64,000 nt of DNA from Acephala macrosclerotiorum (taxonomy: Eukaryota > Ascomycota > Leotiomycetes > Helotiales > Mollisiaceae): NCBI GenBank assembly GCA_014904845.1, contig MU119219.1, forward strand, positions 62,001-126,000, given 5' to 3'. Shown here piece after piece: positions 23,185 to 34,170 of this stretch. The translations under genes were made by a program, and so were the position numbers. Each line of letters starts with the position of its first letter. Position 1 is the first letter of the stretch. The notes beneath the pieces are model-generated. The model searched no databases, was not told the DNA's origin, and saw only the letters and a program-made list of their open reading frames with translations.

Positions 23185-24752
23185 ATGCATCGCACATACT
23201 CTATGAGACAGTCGCGGGCTCCTACTGTGAGTTGTTCTCTGCGCAGACGAGCATGCGCGAGACAGATGGGCAAAAGGAATAGATGCTGATATCGATCATA
23301 GGCCTCGCAACTTCAGAACCCTCCTCCACCATCCTCGAGCACGAAGTCGGGCAGATTGTTTGGAAAGGGTGGCCTTGGTCAGTGAACATTCACATTCTCC
23401 TATGACGTGGTCTACAAATACATCATGGATCGCAGATCCACAACTACATACTCCGGATCATGGAGTTCGAGCTGCATGGGAGAATATCGAACAACACATT
23501 GAGGTGTTGAGAGCGATGGTTAGGGTGTGCTTGATGGTGGCATGTTGTTGTCCTTGATGCGCCCTGCCTAGAGCTGCCGCGTGCTGCCATTCTTCCATGC
23601 AGCTTCATACCTTTCGCGATACCTTTTGCGATGACGTTTACTTTGCTATGGGAAACTATCTACAATGTATACATGCTAATGAACTTCGATTTAGGTCATG
23701 CTCTCCGTCGTCAAACCGCCGGTCAATTCGGCCCAGATCTTGCAAAGAAGCTCTCCCAGCTTGTGAAGATGGAGAAGAACGTCATGCGGTCCATGGAACT
23801 CGTTGGACGTGAGCGTATGGAAGTTGCTGTAAGTTATCTATCTTGGCGCAACGAATCGTCAGCTTACTGATCTTGCCTAGCAACAACTCTCTATCTGGGG
23901 TGAGGCATGCGATGACGATGTTTCGGATGTCACGGACAAGCTTGGCGTCTTGATCTACGAGATTGGTGAGCTGGAGGACCAGTACATTGACCGTTATGAT
24001 CAATACCGTGTTACCATCAAGAGCATTCGAAACATTGAGGCTTCCGTTCAACCCAGCAGAGACCGTAAGCACCCTTTCTTCAACCAGCCTTCATTATATT
24101 AATCACGTGAATAGGCAAGCAAAAGATCACCGACCAAATCGCTCAGCTCAAATACAAGGAGCCCAACTCCCCTAAAATTGTCGTCCTCGAGCAAGAGCTC
24201 GTCCGTGCCGAAGCCGAGTCCCTCGTCGCAGAAGCCCAACTCTCCAACATCACCCGCGAGAAACTAAAGGCCGCCTACACCTACCAATTCGACGCTCTCC
24301 GTGAGCACTGCGAGAAGCTCGCCATCATTGCTGGTTACGGAAAGCATCTCTTGGAACTCATCGACGACACTCCCGTCACCCCAGGCGAGACTCGCGCCGC
24401 ATATGACGGATACGAGGCTTCCAAGGCTATCATTCAAGACTGCGAGGATGCGCTCACTAACTGGGTTACCGCCAACGCTGCCGTCTCCTCCAAGCTCTCT
24501 ACTCGTGCCCGAACCCTGTCTCAACGTCGCCGAAACAACATCCAAAGAAACCCAGAGGGACATGATCTCACTGGTCAAGATGCACCAATGAACGACCGTG
24601 AATCCGGTCTCTGGGTCCCTGCCTCTGCGCACAGGGGGGAGGAGTATGATGATGAGGAAGATGAGGAGGAAGAGGAGGTCGCGGCTCCTTCTATTCAGGA
24701 TAGCACTGTGAATGGTGAGGCGAGAGGTCGTCAGGAGACTATTGTTGCTTAA
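23185..24752 (+). CDS. PIL1: Eisosome core component PIL1/LSP1 (BAR-domain protein)
   Basis: Exons 23185-23226, 23302-23377, 23695-23828, 23881-24064 and 24115-24752 join in frame for 357 residues, the usual length for the family. Landmarks read across the junctions are [14 protein letters not shown], then [60 protein letters not shown] and [17 protein letters not shown]. The long helical core is the crescent-shaped Pil1 BAR domain that assembles on the inner plasma membrane face at PI(4,5)P2-rich furrows. The tail is acidic ([13 protein letters not shown]) and variable. The multi-intron layout with a tiny first coding exon is common for fungal PIL1. The third exon follows a 317-bp intron, long for this window. 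Confident assignment; PIL1 and LSP1 paralogues cannot be told apart here. Confidence 0.95.
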
Positions 24753-25860
24753 GCGATGATGTTCGTGAACTGACTGGACTGGGGAGTTGGTGAAATGAAA
24801 GGCCGAGAGAAAAGGGGTGGAGTCATTAATGGACTGGTGGTGGATATTCCCAGGATCTCCTTTATGAATCTGCTTTTTGAGTGTGCTACGCTGCATTGCG
24901 CTCGTTTTCTCGTCAAAACATGGAGAAAGGGAAGCAGGAGAGATGGACGTGGTATATGTGGTGGTAATAGGTAATGGGGTAATTCTTATGATAGGTGGCG
25001 AATGCAATGAATTGATGGGTGGGAAATGGTTGGGTGGTACTATTGTTGTATTTGTAGTCGGCAATAAAAGCTCGATGGTTTTGATGTTTGCTTGTTTTTC
25101 CTAGGTGAGAATTTGCATTGGCTTGGTTACGTGAGGCTATGAGACTCATGAAATCCCGAGACCTGTAAGGCCCCTACGCAGATCATATGGAAGGGATCAT
25201 CGAGTCTCCACTGTGCCTTGCATGATTGATGGCTGTCCCGTTCGGGCCGTGCCTTTCCTGCGGCTCATTCCTTCCCTCACGAAGAGCAACCCAACCGATC
25301 CTAACTTTGTCCTCTCTTCTCATCAACCATCTCCTCCTTCTGTCAAATCATAGCCTTGCCTGCCTTCCTTCCTACCGTCTAACAGAGCAAGACATGTCCC
25401 ACTCTTCGGAGGAGCTGACAGAGTTTTGAAGACTGCGCATCGGTATTTCTTGAATCTCGCTCAGCTTCACCTCAACTTTCATACTGAGCACCATAGAGAC
25501 CTGAACCACGATTGACCTCCTGATGCCTCTGCTGTATTGTCGTGCGTTTTCTTCGAGGGGTTTGTCGTTTGTTCGTCTTCGCACAGGATGGTAGTCGTAG
25601 GCATAAGAGGTGCATCATCACATCTCTTCTCCTCCCATCTGCTCATTCACTTCCTGTTCCAAGTCTCCTAGACAGGATTTTTCTGCCAGAGTCTCCAGGG
25701 CTGCAAAAAGAAGGCGGAGGCTGAGTTCGAGCCGGTCAAAAATACCACCAGTCCCTCTTTCTCCTTCCTTTCCAACCATAACTTGCAATGCGATTGTTTT
25801 CCTCAAAGTTCAGTTCCCCACCACCCAACCAACCTCAAGTGATATCGGCAGGCAGACATC
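24753..25860. other. Intergenic between convergent genes, 1.1 kb
   Basis: 3' flanks of PIL1 and the LSM-domain gene. Several 60-90 codon frames exist on both strands without features. Nothing recognised. Confidence 0.45.
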
Positions 25861-26380
25861 TCAACCCAACGAATAGCCCTCCTCACCATCCCCCCCGTCC
25901 TTTTCTTGCGAAGTAAGGTACTTCTCTTTCTGAGCAGGCGTAAGCTGACTCTCGAACTCTTCGACCTCGATTTTGGTGATGTATTCTCCGGGAACGACGA
26001 TTAGGCCTAGGTAGCGGGATGTGAGGTCTTGTGTTACGGCTCCTTCTTGTGGGAGCTTGGGTGGAGGAGGGAGGCGGTATTCGAAGGTTTGGGAGAGGAT
26101 TATATTTTGGTCCTTTGGGGAGGGGTTTGTTAGCATGATGGAGAGGGGGATTGGGGAGAGGTGAGAGAAAAAGTAGGAAGAGGAAGTGGGAGTGGGAGAT
26201 GGGGAATAGGGTGGGAAGGGAGAGAGAGGGAAGAGGGGGACAAACAGAATCGGTGCATTTGAACTGGCCCAGAAACATTCTCGTGTCGGTGGTTGTTACT
26301 CGGAGATTCTTGCCGAGGAGGGAGTTTAGGTAGGTCTCTGCTTGAGCTTTGGTTTGAGGATCGGGTGTTGGTTCTGCCAT
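25861..26380 (-). CDS. NAA38: LSM-domain NatC auxiliary subunit, NAA38/MAK31-like
   Basis: Exons (minus strand) 26380-26246 and 26112-25861 give 128 residues. The first exon holds Sm motif 1 (LLGKNLRVTTTDTRMFLGQF, KCTDS) and the second continues DQNIILSQTFEY, then Sm motif 2 with RYLGLIVVPGEYITKIEVE. The intron of 133 bp falls exactly between KCTDS and DQNII, and the joined sequence matches the LSMD1/NAA38 pattern better than spliceosomal Sm/LSm proteins, which are shorter and lack the C-terminal extension. NAA38 is the small subunit of NatC (NAA30/NAA35/NAA38), which acetylates N-termini starting with Met followed by hydrophobic residues. It shares a 417-bp divergent promoter with RAD2. The C-terminus is acidic and disordered. 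Confidence 0.85.
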
Positions 26381-26797
26381 TCTGAGGAATTGCTTTTGTT
26401 TTGCGACAGAGTGAGGCCGCTGTTTGTAAGTTGTGTTGACTTTCAAAAATCGAATATCGTGCTTAGATAGAGTGATTTCGGTGTTAAGATAGCTATCACG
26501 TGAAGGCGCGACGGCAATGCGTCATTGTTCTTCCAGGCGGCAGCACTTTCAAACATTCTCAGTGATGACAGCCATAACGAACATTGGAATTGATCGAATG
26601 TTCGAGGAGAGAAAAGTGATCGCGATGAGTTGGAAGATTCGAATTCACCGCTCAACACAGATGGCTACGACTACGCCTTGAATCCCCTTACACCCTGAGT
26701 CCTCTCACGACATCTACGCGCAAGACTACCACAGCGACTTCATCGCCAATCTACGGTACGCCCTCGACATTCCATCTCGACGTAAAAATCCTTCACC
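26381..26797. promoter_or_regulatory. Divergent promoter region NAA38 / RAD2
   Basis: 417 bp between start codons of two divergently transcribed housekeeping genes. The ATCACGTGA-like palindrome near 26496-26503 (TATCACGTGAAG) is an E-box-type site that could serve either gene; this is inference. Confidence 0.45.
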
Positions 26798-29700
26798 ATG
26801 GGTGTAACAGGTCTCTGGCCCATCCTCTCCCCCTCCGCCCGCCCAACTCCCCTCCCCACCCTAAACCGCAAACGCCTCGCCGTCGACGCCTCCATCTGGA
26901 TCTACCAATTCCTAAAAGCCGTCCGCGACAAAGAAGGCAACGCCCTCCGTAACTCGCACATCGTCGGATTCTTCCGCCGTATCTGCAAGCTTCTCTATTT
27001 CGGCATCAAGCCCGTTTTTGTCTTTGATGGCGGAGCTCCTGCTCTCAAGAGACAGACGATTCTTGGGAGGAAGAGGAGGAGGGAGGGCAGAAGAGATGAT
27101 GCGGTTAGGACGGCGGGGAAGCTTTTGGCAGTGCAGATGAAGAGACGAGGGGAGGAGGAAGAGGAGAAGAGGAAGAGGGAGAGGAGGAGGGAGGAAGCGG
27201 GGTTGCCGAGTGTACAGGAGGAGGAGGAGGTGTTGCCTGCGGATTTGGTGTATGTTGATGAGATAGGGATGTCTGCCGCTGAACGTCAATCGACACGCAA
27301 ATTCAAGAAAACGGATCAATACCATCTCCCGGAACTCACGAATGGAATCGAGGGGATGGGCCAACCGAATGATCCGAGAATCATGTCTGCGGAAGAGTTA
27401 GAGGAGTATGCGAGACAGTTTCATGATGGAGAGGATGTCAATCTTTATGATTTTAGTAAGATTGATTTTAATGGAGAGTTCTTTCTCAGTTTGCCGCCCG
27501 GGGATAGATATAATATTTTGAATGCGGCGAGGTTGAGGAGTAGATTGAGGATGGGATTGTCGAAGGAGCAGTTGGAGGAGATGTTTCCGGATCGGATGGA
27601 GTTTTCGAGGTTTCAGATTGAGAGAGTCAGGGAGAGGAATGAGTTGACGCAACGATTGATGAATTTGAACGGAATGAATGATATGGCCGGTGTTGGTGGA
27701 GGGAGGATCGCTGGTGAGAGGGGGAGAGAGTATGTGTTGGTGAAGAATGAGGGTGTTGAGGGTGGTTGGGCGTTGGGAGTTGTGAGTGGGGAAAAGAAAG
27801 TAGGCGAGAGGGAGAAGCCCATTGATGTTGATGCATTGCATCGGAGGGCACAAATAAACTTGGAAAGTGAGGACGAGGAAGACGAATTTGAGGATGTTCC
27901 TGTTGAGGGATTGAATCGATTACCAAAATTGAAGAGCCATCCTCGAGCACAAGAATTTGCCGACGAAAGACGGAATTTCTACGACTCGAGAAACCAAAGA
28001 CAAGCTCGAGACGTGTCAGAAATTCCCGATGCACTTTTCGTAGATGACAATCAAATGGGAGGGCCACCGAATACCAACGAAGGCCTGTTTGATGAGGAAA
28101 ACGAGGAACTCAATCGAGCGATCGCTATGTCTCTTCAAAAGGACGACGCAGATGATGAGGAAGACCATGTCAAGCGTGCCATCGAGTTGTCGCTCAAGCA
28201 GAATTACCGACAAGACGAGTCAGTAGAGGATGAAGCAGACTTCGAGGATGTGGTGATGCCGGAGTACCAACAAAGAGCAGTGCAAACGCCAAAACCTATT
28301 GCAAGCTCAAGTGGCAAGATGGTGGCACATATAGTCAACAATAGAGCCAACGCTGCAGTACCAAAGCGCAAGGTTGCTGAGATCAGTGACGACAGCGATG
28401 ATGAAATGGATCTTGGAGCTGCGCTTGCTAAAGCGAGGAGGCAGAAAGCTCCAGATTCCAGACCAAGACAACCTGCTCCTGTTGTTACAAATACCAAGAA
28501 TCCGTATGATGGACCATTGCCATTTGAGAAGCTTAATTTCAGGAGCTCGATCTTTGGAAAGGGCAAGCAACCCGAGAGTACGACCCAGGAAGCTGAGGGT
28601 GCAGAAGACGACGAGATGGCCGGCGGTTTCGATAATGCTCCGGAAGAGGAAGCTCCCAGAGAACTTCCACCGTGGCTAGCTGGTGGCGGAGATATTCGCT
28701 CCGATGTTGCAGAGCAAAGGAGGCAAGATCAGGAGTTGAATGCCGCGGATAGGGAAGTGGCTGAAGAGGAAGAACGAAGGTTCAGACAGCAGAATGCGCC
28801 TATTCAGATCGACTCTTCTGATGAAGAGAGTGATGTGGAGGTTGTAAGTAAACCGCCTAGCCCACAGGCAAGGAAGTCGCCTACGCCAGCGCTGGACACA
28901 ACAAGCCAAGAAAAATTCGGAGACATTGCTGAGGATATGAGGGCTGAACCACCTGTGTCGGCTATTCCGCAAAACCGACAACCATCGATCGAGCCACAAG
29001 ATGATCCAACTGAAGAGTCCGAGGCTGAAGAGATTGAGTGGTCCGAGAGTGATTATGGTGATACTGCCACAAAGCCAGCGAAGGCAGCGGATGCCCAGCA
29101 ACCAGCCGGTGGGAGAACGGGCATGCCTCCCTCGAAGTCTCCTTCGCCAGAACCGGATGTTGAGGATGTTGAGATGACACAGGACAACGGCTACAGTGGA
29201 CAAAAGTCACCCAGACCTCCTACACTAACTAGAAGTCCCAGCCCATTATTTGAGGATGTCAATATGCCAGATACAGCAGCTACCTTTCCATCCGAGCCTT
29301 CGTCTGTTTCCAAACCTCAGCTGACCGAACAAGAACGGGCTGAAATCGACGCAGAGTTCGATGACTTCAGCGATCCGGAGGATGAAGAACTTCTTGCTCA
29401 GTTAGCCATAGAAGCTGAAGAACATGCTCGGTTCGCGAGCACCTTAAACAACAAATCGGAACGTGAAAACGCCGAATCATACGAGAAAGAGCTCAAACAG
29501 CTTCGGACCCAGCAGAAGAAAGACCGTCGAGACGCAGATGAGGTGACTCAAGTCATGATTACGGAATGCCAAGCACTTCTCGCACTGTTCGGCCTTCCAT
29601 ATATCACTGCACCAATGGAAGCAGAAGCTCAATGCGCCGAGCTCGTGCGACTCGGCCTTGTTGACGGCGTTGTCACGGACGATTGTGATATATTCCTCTT

Positions 29701-30697
29701 CGGTGGCACTCGTGTCTACAAGAACATGTTCAACAGCAACAAGTTTGTTGAATGCTACCTCTCTAACGATATCGAGAAAGAACTCTCACTCTCTCGAGAT
29801 CAACTCATAGCCATCGCTCACCTCCTAGGATCAGATTACACAGAAGGTCTCCCTGGTATAGGACCTGTCACAGCAGTCGAAATCCTCTCCGAATTCCCCT
29901 CCGCCGACGGTCTTCAAGAATTCAAAGACTGGTGGGCATCCGTCCAACGCAATGCTCAACCCGCCAATACCGAGAAATCAACATTCCGCAAGAAATTCAG
30001 GAGATCACAAGCTACCAAGCTCTTCCTCCCTCCAGGCTTCCCTTCTCCTGCTGTTACAGAAGCATATCTAAAGCCAGACGTTGACTCTGACCCCGAGCCT
30101 TTCCAGTGGGGTGTTCCTGACCTCGAACGTCTCCGAGAATTCCTCATGGCTACCATAGGCTGGACTCAAGAACGCGCAGACGAGATCCTCGTTCCTGTCA
30201 TCAGAGACATGAATCGCCGCGAACAAGAAGGAACCCAAAGTAACATCACTCGTTTCTTCGAAGGAGCAGTCGGTGCTGGTGCGAACGGATTTGTGGGTAA
30301 GGAGAGAGCAGTGGGAAGCAAGAGGATGAAAGATGCCGTTAGCAGACTGAAGGCAAAGAAACAAGGCACTCGGGAAGGCAGTATCTTGAATAGAACTTTT
30401 GCCGACGAGGCGAGAGAATGGGCTGAGAAGAACGATATTGGGTGGACGGAGAAGGAGCAAGCTAAACATGCTAGGAAGAGTGGGAAGGGTAAAGGCAAAA
30501 CAAGAGGAAAGAAGAGAGCTGCGGCAGAAGCGGAGGTTATTCCGGATGGCGAGGAGCCCGGTCAACAAGACGATGATATCGCCCATACAGTGCAGGCGGA
30601 TGGCGACAGTGGCAGCGGTGACGAGTACAGAGAAGAAGGGTCTAGGGGTAATAGGAAAGGCAAGGCGAACGCGAAACGGAAAAGGACCGAGGTCTAA
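26798..30697 (+). CDS. RAD2: RAD2/XPG nucleotide-excision-repair endonuclease
   Basis: One uninterrupted frame of 1,299 residues. The N-terminus MGVTGLWPILSP, then RLAVDASIWIYQFL and KPVFVFDGGAPALKR is the XPG-N nuclease half (residues 1-98). A long acidic spacer follows, then the XPG-I half at about 930-1000 (TAPMEAEAQCAELVRLG, VVTDDCDIFLFGG) with the metal-binding acids, and the helix-turn-helix element (LLGSDYTEGLPGIGPVTAVE). The spacer includes two ubiquitin-interacting-like helices (around residues 433-468: ELNRAIAMSLQ and HVKRAIELSLKQ). After the nuclease a PIP-like box QSNITRFF (about 1147-1154) should bind PCNA, and the C-terminus is Lys/Arg-rich, likely a nuclear signal. It makes the 3' incision in repair and supports TFIIH. 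Size and domain order are as in yeast Rad2 and human XPG. Confidence 0.96.
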   Translation: MGVTGLWPILSPSARPTPLPTLNRKRLAVDASIWIYQFLKAVRDKEGNALRNSHIVGFFRRICKLLYFGIKPVFVFDGGAPALKRQTILGRKRRREGRRDDAVRTAGKLLAVQMKRRGEEEEEKRKRERRREEAGLPSVQEEEEVLPADLVYVDEIGMSAAERQSTRKFKKTDQYHLPELTNGIEGMGQPNDPRIMSAEELEEYARQFHDGEDVNLYDFSKIDFNGEFFLSLPPGDRYNILNAARLRSRLRMGLSKEQLEEMFPDRMEFSRFQIERVRERNELTQRLMNLNGMNDMAGVGGGRIAGERGREYVLVKNEGVEGGWALGVVSGEKKVGEREKPIDVDALHRRAQINLESEDEEDEFEDVPVEGLNRLPKLKSHPRAQEFADERRNFYDSRNQRQARDVSEIPDALFVDDNQMGGPPNTNEGLFDEENEELNRAIAMSLQKDDADDEEDHVKRAIELSLKQNYRQDESVEDEADFEDVVMPEYQQRAVQTPKPIASSSGKMVAHIVNNRANAAVPKRKVAEISDDSDDEMDLGAALAKARRQKAPDSRPRQPAPVVTNTKNPYDGPLPFEKLNFRSSIFGKGKQPESTTQEAEGAEDDEMAGGFDNAPEEEAPRELPPWLAGGGDIRSDVAEQRRQDQELNAADREVAEEEERRFRQQNAPIQIDSSDEESDVEVVSKPPSPQARKSPTPALDTTSQEKFGDIAEDMRAEPPVSAIPQNRQPSIEPQDDPTEESEAEEIEWSESDYGDTATKPAKAADAQQPAGGRTGMPPSKSPSPEPDVEDVEMTQDNGYSGQKSPRPPTLTRSPSPLFEDVNMPDTAATFPSEPSSVSKPQLTEQERAEIDAEFDDFSDPEDEELLAQLAIEAEEHARFASTLNNKSERENAESYEKELKQLRTQQKKDRRDADEVTQVMITECQALLALFGLPYITAPMEAEAQCAELVRLGLVDGVVTDDCDIFLFGGTRVYKNMFNSNKFVECYLSNDIEKELSLSRDQLIAIAHLLGSDYTEGLPGIGPVTAVEILSEFPSADGLQEFKDWWASVQRNAQPANTEKSTFRKKFRRSQATKLFLPPGFPSPAVTEAYLKPDVDSDPEPFQWGVPDLERLREFLMATIGWTQERADEILVPVIRDMNRREQEGTQSNITRFFEGAVGAGANGFVGKERAVGSKRMKDAVSRLKAKKQGTREGSILNRTFADEAREWAEKNDIGWTEKEQAKHARKSGKGKGKTRGKKRAAAEAEVIPDGEEPGQQDDDIAHTVQADGDSGSGDEYREEGSRGNRKGKANAKRKRTEV

Positions 30698-30903
30698 AAT
30701 CTGGCTCTCTAAGGCATGTTGCTGCTTCTATGAACTAACGTCCGAAGTGGCATTGGATTTTGGTATTTCAGAAAAGGTCAAAATAGGTGCAGTCTGTCTA
30801 CATCTCAGCCTATCTACATCTTTCAGTAGGCTAAGTTCATTAGGTCATTCTAGCAATAGTTTCGCCTGTACGTTTGCACTGGGATGGTTTCTTTTCAGAG
30901 CCC

Positions 30904-32169
30904 TCACCACCTGGCCATATTCATGGGGCTATGGCAAGTGTATTCATGACCGCTCTTCTGAATATCACGCCAATCCTTGCCACATTCTCTACACCACTCA
31001 TGGCGACATCGACCTAGTAGTGAAATAAGTATCGTGTATATTCATTTATTGGATGAAGACTTACAAGTCAAATGGTCACAACCCCCCGTAACCTCAATCG
31101 GAATCTTGCAGCCAGGACAACGGATCGTGTTCTTCTTGATCCATTCTAGGCTCGCCGCCTCCTCGCGCTGTCTGCACATATCCTCAGATTTTTTCTCTTG
31201 AAATTCAGAGCATGTGTATCCACTGTGCCAAGCTACGTCGCAGTTGAAGCACATGTCCTGGTTGCAAGAGTTACATGTCATCCTTGGTGAATCGGCTGCT
31301 GGTGCGTGCTCTTGTCCTGAATCACAGCCTTGACTAACGCAGTATCGGAAGTTTGATAGAAGTGCCAAAGTTGCCCGAGACTTTTGTTGTTCGTACCTCC
31401 AATATTTGTCAGCACCCTCGATCTGTACACACCTGCCTGGGAAGGGGGTTTGGGCATACCTTTTGAAGACGTCCTGTGTCGCAAACTTTCTCACGATATT
31501 ATGCTCAAGTGTGTTGGGACACTGAGGACAGCAGATCCCATTCCAACCCTTGGACTGAAGCTGTGCTCCGATCCAGGAAGCTAGGCATTGAATGCACACG
31601 GAGGGCTCGTGTTCACATTTAGCTGTGAGATTTTGCTGTGGGAAGTCTGATTTTCCTGTCTGACCCCAGGGCACGAAATTCTTCGTCGACGTGCATACCG
31701 AGCAGGTGAGCCTTCGAGCAGTTGTCGGGGGAGCCAGTTTCAGCGTTTTTGCGGGACACTCGCTTTCACTGATGAGGCTTTGTGACATCTTGTTGGTGTT
31801 ATTGATGGGCTGAAGTGTTGGCGGCACTGTAGTGTAACGAACATATACCTGCGAAGTTGTGGAAGATTTTCCTGGGGCCACCATACGATGCAGCATTTGT
31901 TGCATTTGCTGCAACTGAGCTTGCACCTGGAGCAATTGAGATGCCAGTGGAGCGGGTTGTGATCCGGGAAGTTCAGTGGAATATTGAGGTGCTGCCTTTG
32001 GGTTTGGCATAAAATCAAATGGAAGGACTCGCCCTTGGTGATGACCAGCTATGTTTTCTGGTGCGGTAGTGTAGGAAGGCGATCCTGGGGAAGAAAGTTG
32101 AGGCTCATCACGTTCCTTGCCCATCAGGCGACGGAGGATGCTGGGCTTTTTGTTCCGACGGCGAGCCAT
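30904..32169 (-). CDS. RBR (RING-IBR-RING2) E3 ubiquitin ligase-like protein
   Basis: Inferred exons (minus strand) 32169-31460, 31396-31065 and 31013-30904 give 383 residues. The N-terminal 140 are basic then Gln/Pro-rich. RING1-like cysteines follow (CSVCTST, CEHEPSVCIQC, CCPQC), an IBR (FRYCVSQGCDSGQEH, CNSCNQDMCFNCDVAWH) and RING2 (IRCPGCKIPIEVTGGCDHLTC). The last intron splits that final cysteine codon (T|GT); exon 3 adds RCRHEWCRECGKDW and ends SPMNMARW. The GGC of GGCDHL is the position of the catalytic cysteine in RBR ligases, so it is probably active. The first intron (63 nt) lacks stops and could be misread as coding; skipping it restores the usual KRY-x-RATLALLSNFRYC spacing. Faces RAD2 tail to tail, 206 bp apart. 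Confidence 0.85.
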
Positions 32170-32221
32170 TCTTGTCTACTCCCTCGATCGTAGTTAGAGT
32201 ATGAGATGTTTATAGCATCCA

Positions 32222-32350
32222 AATATCCAACTCACACTCGAACTTTTGCTGCTAAGATACCGAAAAGCTGCGAGATTATATATGTTGATAACACCGAATA
32301 TTCAACTCACACTCGAACTTTTGTTGCTAGGATACCGAAAAGCCGTGAAG
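32222..32350. repeat. Direct duplication of about 54 bp upstream of the RBR gene
   Basis: Two copies start at 32222 and 32297 (75-bp offset). Both contain the 20-base core CAACTCACACTCGAACTTTT, then GCTGCTAAGATACCGAAAAG versus GTTGCTAGGATACCGAAAAG. Most differences are transitions. It lies 50-180 bp upstream of the RBR start codon, inside its probable promoter or 5' leader. Confidence 0.8.
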
Positions 32351-32764
32351 ACTCGAAGGTCGACAAAATAATAATGGGAAAAGTACCAAGGTTGTCCAAG
32401 CTTACCTCTTGGGCTACGTTCTGAGATCCTGTTGGAGGAGTTCCTCGAATAGTTGTGATGCTCGGGCGTGGCTGATTTCGTGGCAAGCCCTCATCCTACT
32501 ACTAATACCTCCTCATTTGCCACCCATCCAGCGCTGCGAAATGCTATCGGTCAAACAAGATGGCCGAGTGCAAATCTGACCAACGGTGTTGAACAAAGGG
32601 TTTCTAGGGACGTATCGTTACAGCGAAGTGTTTGCTGGCAGGACTGACTCAATGTCACGTGAACAACTCATTTTTCAAAATAGAACCATCACATGCTTGT
32701 AAAGATGTCACTAAATGGATAGAGTATTCATGGAAATTAATCTTGCTCAATTTTCTCTTCCATC
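32351..32764. other. Intergenic, no gene seen
   Basis: Upstream of the RBR gene and 3' of the O-methyltransferase gene. No family features in the short frames. Confidence 0.4.
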
Positions 32765-34170
32765 TCAGTATCCGAGTTGGCACTCAATCACAGTCTGGCT
32801 TCCAACTTTTTGTCTCCAAATCTTGACCAGTTTCAAGCTGGCTGAGTCGAGCAGTTCTGAGAACTCTTTCTCTGAACGCTCCTTCCCGCCTATGATGAGC
32901 ATGCAAAGATCCATCCAGTATACTGTCTTATCCACTCCCTCGGGTTTCTCTGGAGCCACCATCTCCCCGATCAGAAGCCTCGATTCGGAAGCCATGGCTC
33001 TTGCGATGTTGTGCAGGATCTTTCGGCACTCTGCATCTTGCCAATTGTGCATTATTCGGCGAAGGTAATAAATTTGGGCGTCTGAATGGAACGTCAGTCG
33101 CTCCACAGATGACAAATAGAAGCCTTACTTTTGACAGGTTGTGGTTCGAAGAAGTCGATCACCATCTTCTCAATTCCAGGCAGCTGCTCGTCCGGCACGG
33201 CATCAAGGACAACCTTCCGATCCTGCAAAATCACTCTCCCTTGACCCATATCTCCTCCAGCAGCTTCAAGTTCCTTCTTGATCTGAAGCAAACTCTGACC
33301 TTTCCCACCTGCTACGTCGACGATGAATGGTCTTGAAGAATCAACGCCTTTATCAAGCAAAGAGGTGAAAGGAAACATGCCCAGGACAGGTAGAGCATTT
33401 TCCTGTGTCGTCATAGCAGTATTGAATCGCTTCAGTCGATCTGGATGTTCGAGAAGGACTTCGTAAAATGACTTTCCTTCGGCATTGTTGGCCCATGAGT
33501 ATGGAGATTTCCGTGGGTTGAGGATGGAATCAGATTCGTGAGATGTCATGTAGCCGGGCAGGGCGTAGGCTACAGGAGCAATCTCGTCAACACTGGTAAT
33601 CGTGAGTTGTGGATGCGAAAGGGTGGAGCGGTTTGAGGCGTACCATAAATCCCAGAACTCAACTTCTGCTGTATCGATGTATGCTAGAGAACGAGGGGTG
33701 TGGGCAAAAGTACCACCCTCACATGACTTCAGGATTCCGGTAGCTGTGAGGACGCGCATCAAGCGAGCTTACAAATATCGGATCAAGTCAAAATTGTTCT
33801 TCTTCAAAGTTCATATTGTCAACATACACAGTACTTCTTCATTCTTCCCGGTGACAGTAGCTAGGTCCTTCGCTGAAATGGGTTCATTGCGGGGTATCTT
33901 TTCCAGAACTCCCATTTGGCGCAAGGTGCGAACAGCAGACGTCTCTGAATACTGAACCCGGTGAGCTTCTTTCGTGGATGTTCGGGTAGCACTTGCATTC
34001 GTGAGTTGTCTGAACATAGCCTCTGCTGGACTTTCCAGCTGGTAATGCAATGCTTCGACGATGCCGAGCATCTTCGCACGTGTGACACGATCCGGCTGCT
34101 CTTCATTGTAGGACCTTGCTTCTACAAGAAGAGCCTCGATCGTAGTTATCAATGCGCTACTGTTTGGCAT
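32765..34170 (-). CDS. SAM-dependent O-methyltransferase (plant-type, Methyltransf_2 family)
   Basis: Inferred exons (minus strand) 34170-33828, 33767-33129 and 33081-32765 give 432 residues. Introns are GTATGT..TAAG and GTAAGG..TTCAG; both junctions restore expected sequence (EEVLS|RLMRVLTATG, and PVK|NAQIYYLRR). The first acceptor, TTTGTAAG, is unremarkable but usable. An N-terminal helical dimerisation region precedes the Rossmann fold, whose SAM motif VDVAGGKG is at about 264-271. The RRIMHNW motif carries the histidine that acts as the base in this family. Length is typical. These enzymes methylate phenolic hydroxyls of specialised metabolites; the substrate cannot be predicted. The transporter, dioxygenase and broken regulator at 35.9-41.5 kb suggest a metabolic locus. 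A more distal ATG (34248) would prepend about 26 hydrophobic residues; the inner start is preferred. Confidence 0.9.

Noticed and set aside
24264..25064. 266-codon minus-strand frame
   Set aside because: Antisense to the last exon of PIL1 and its 3' flank.
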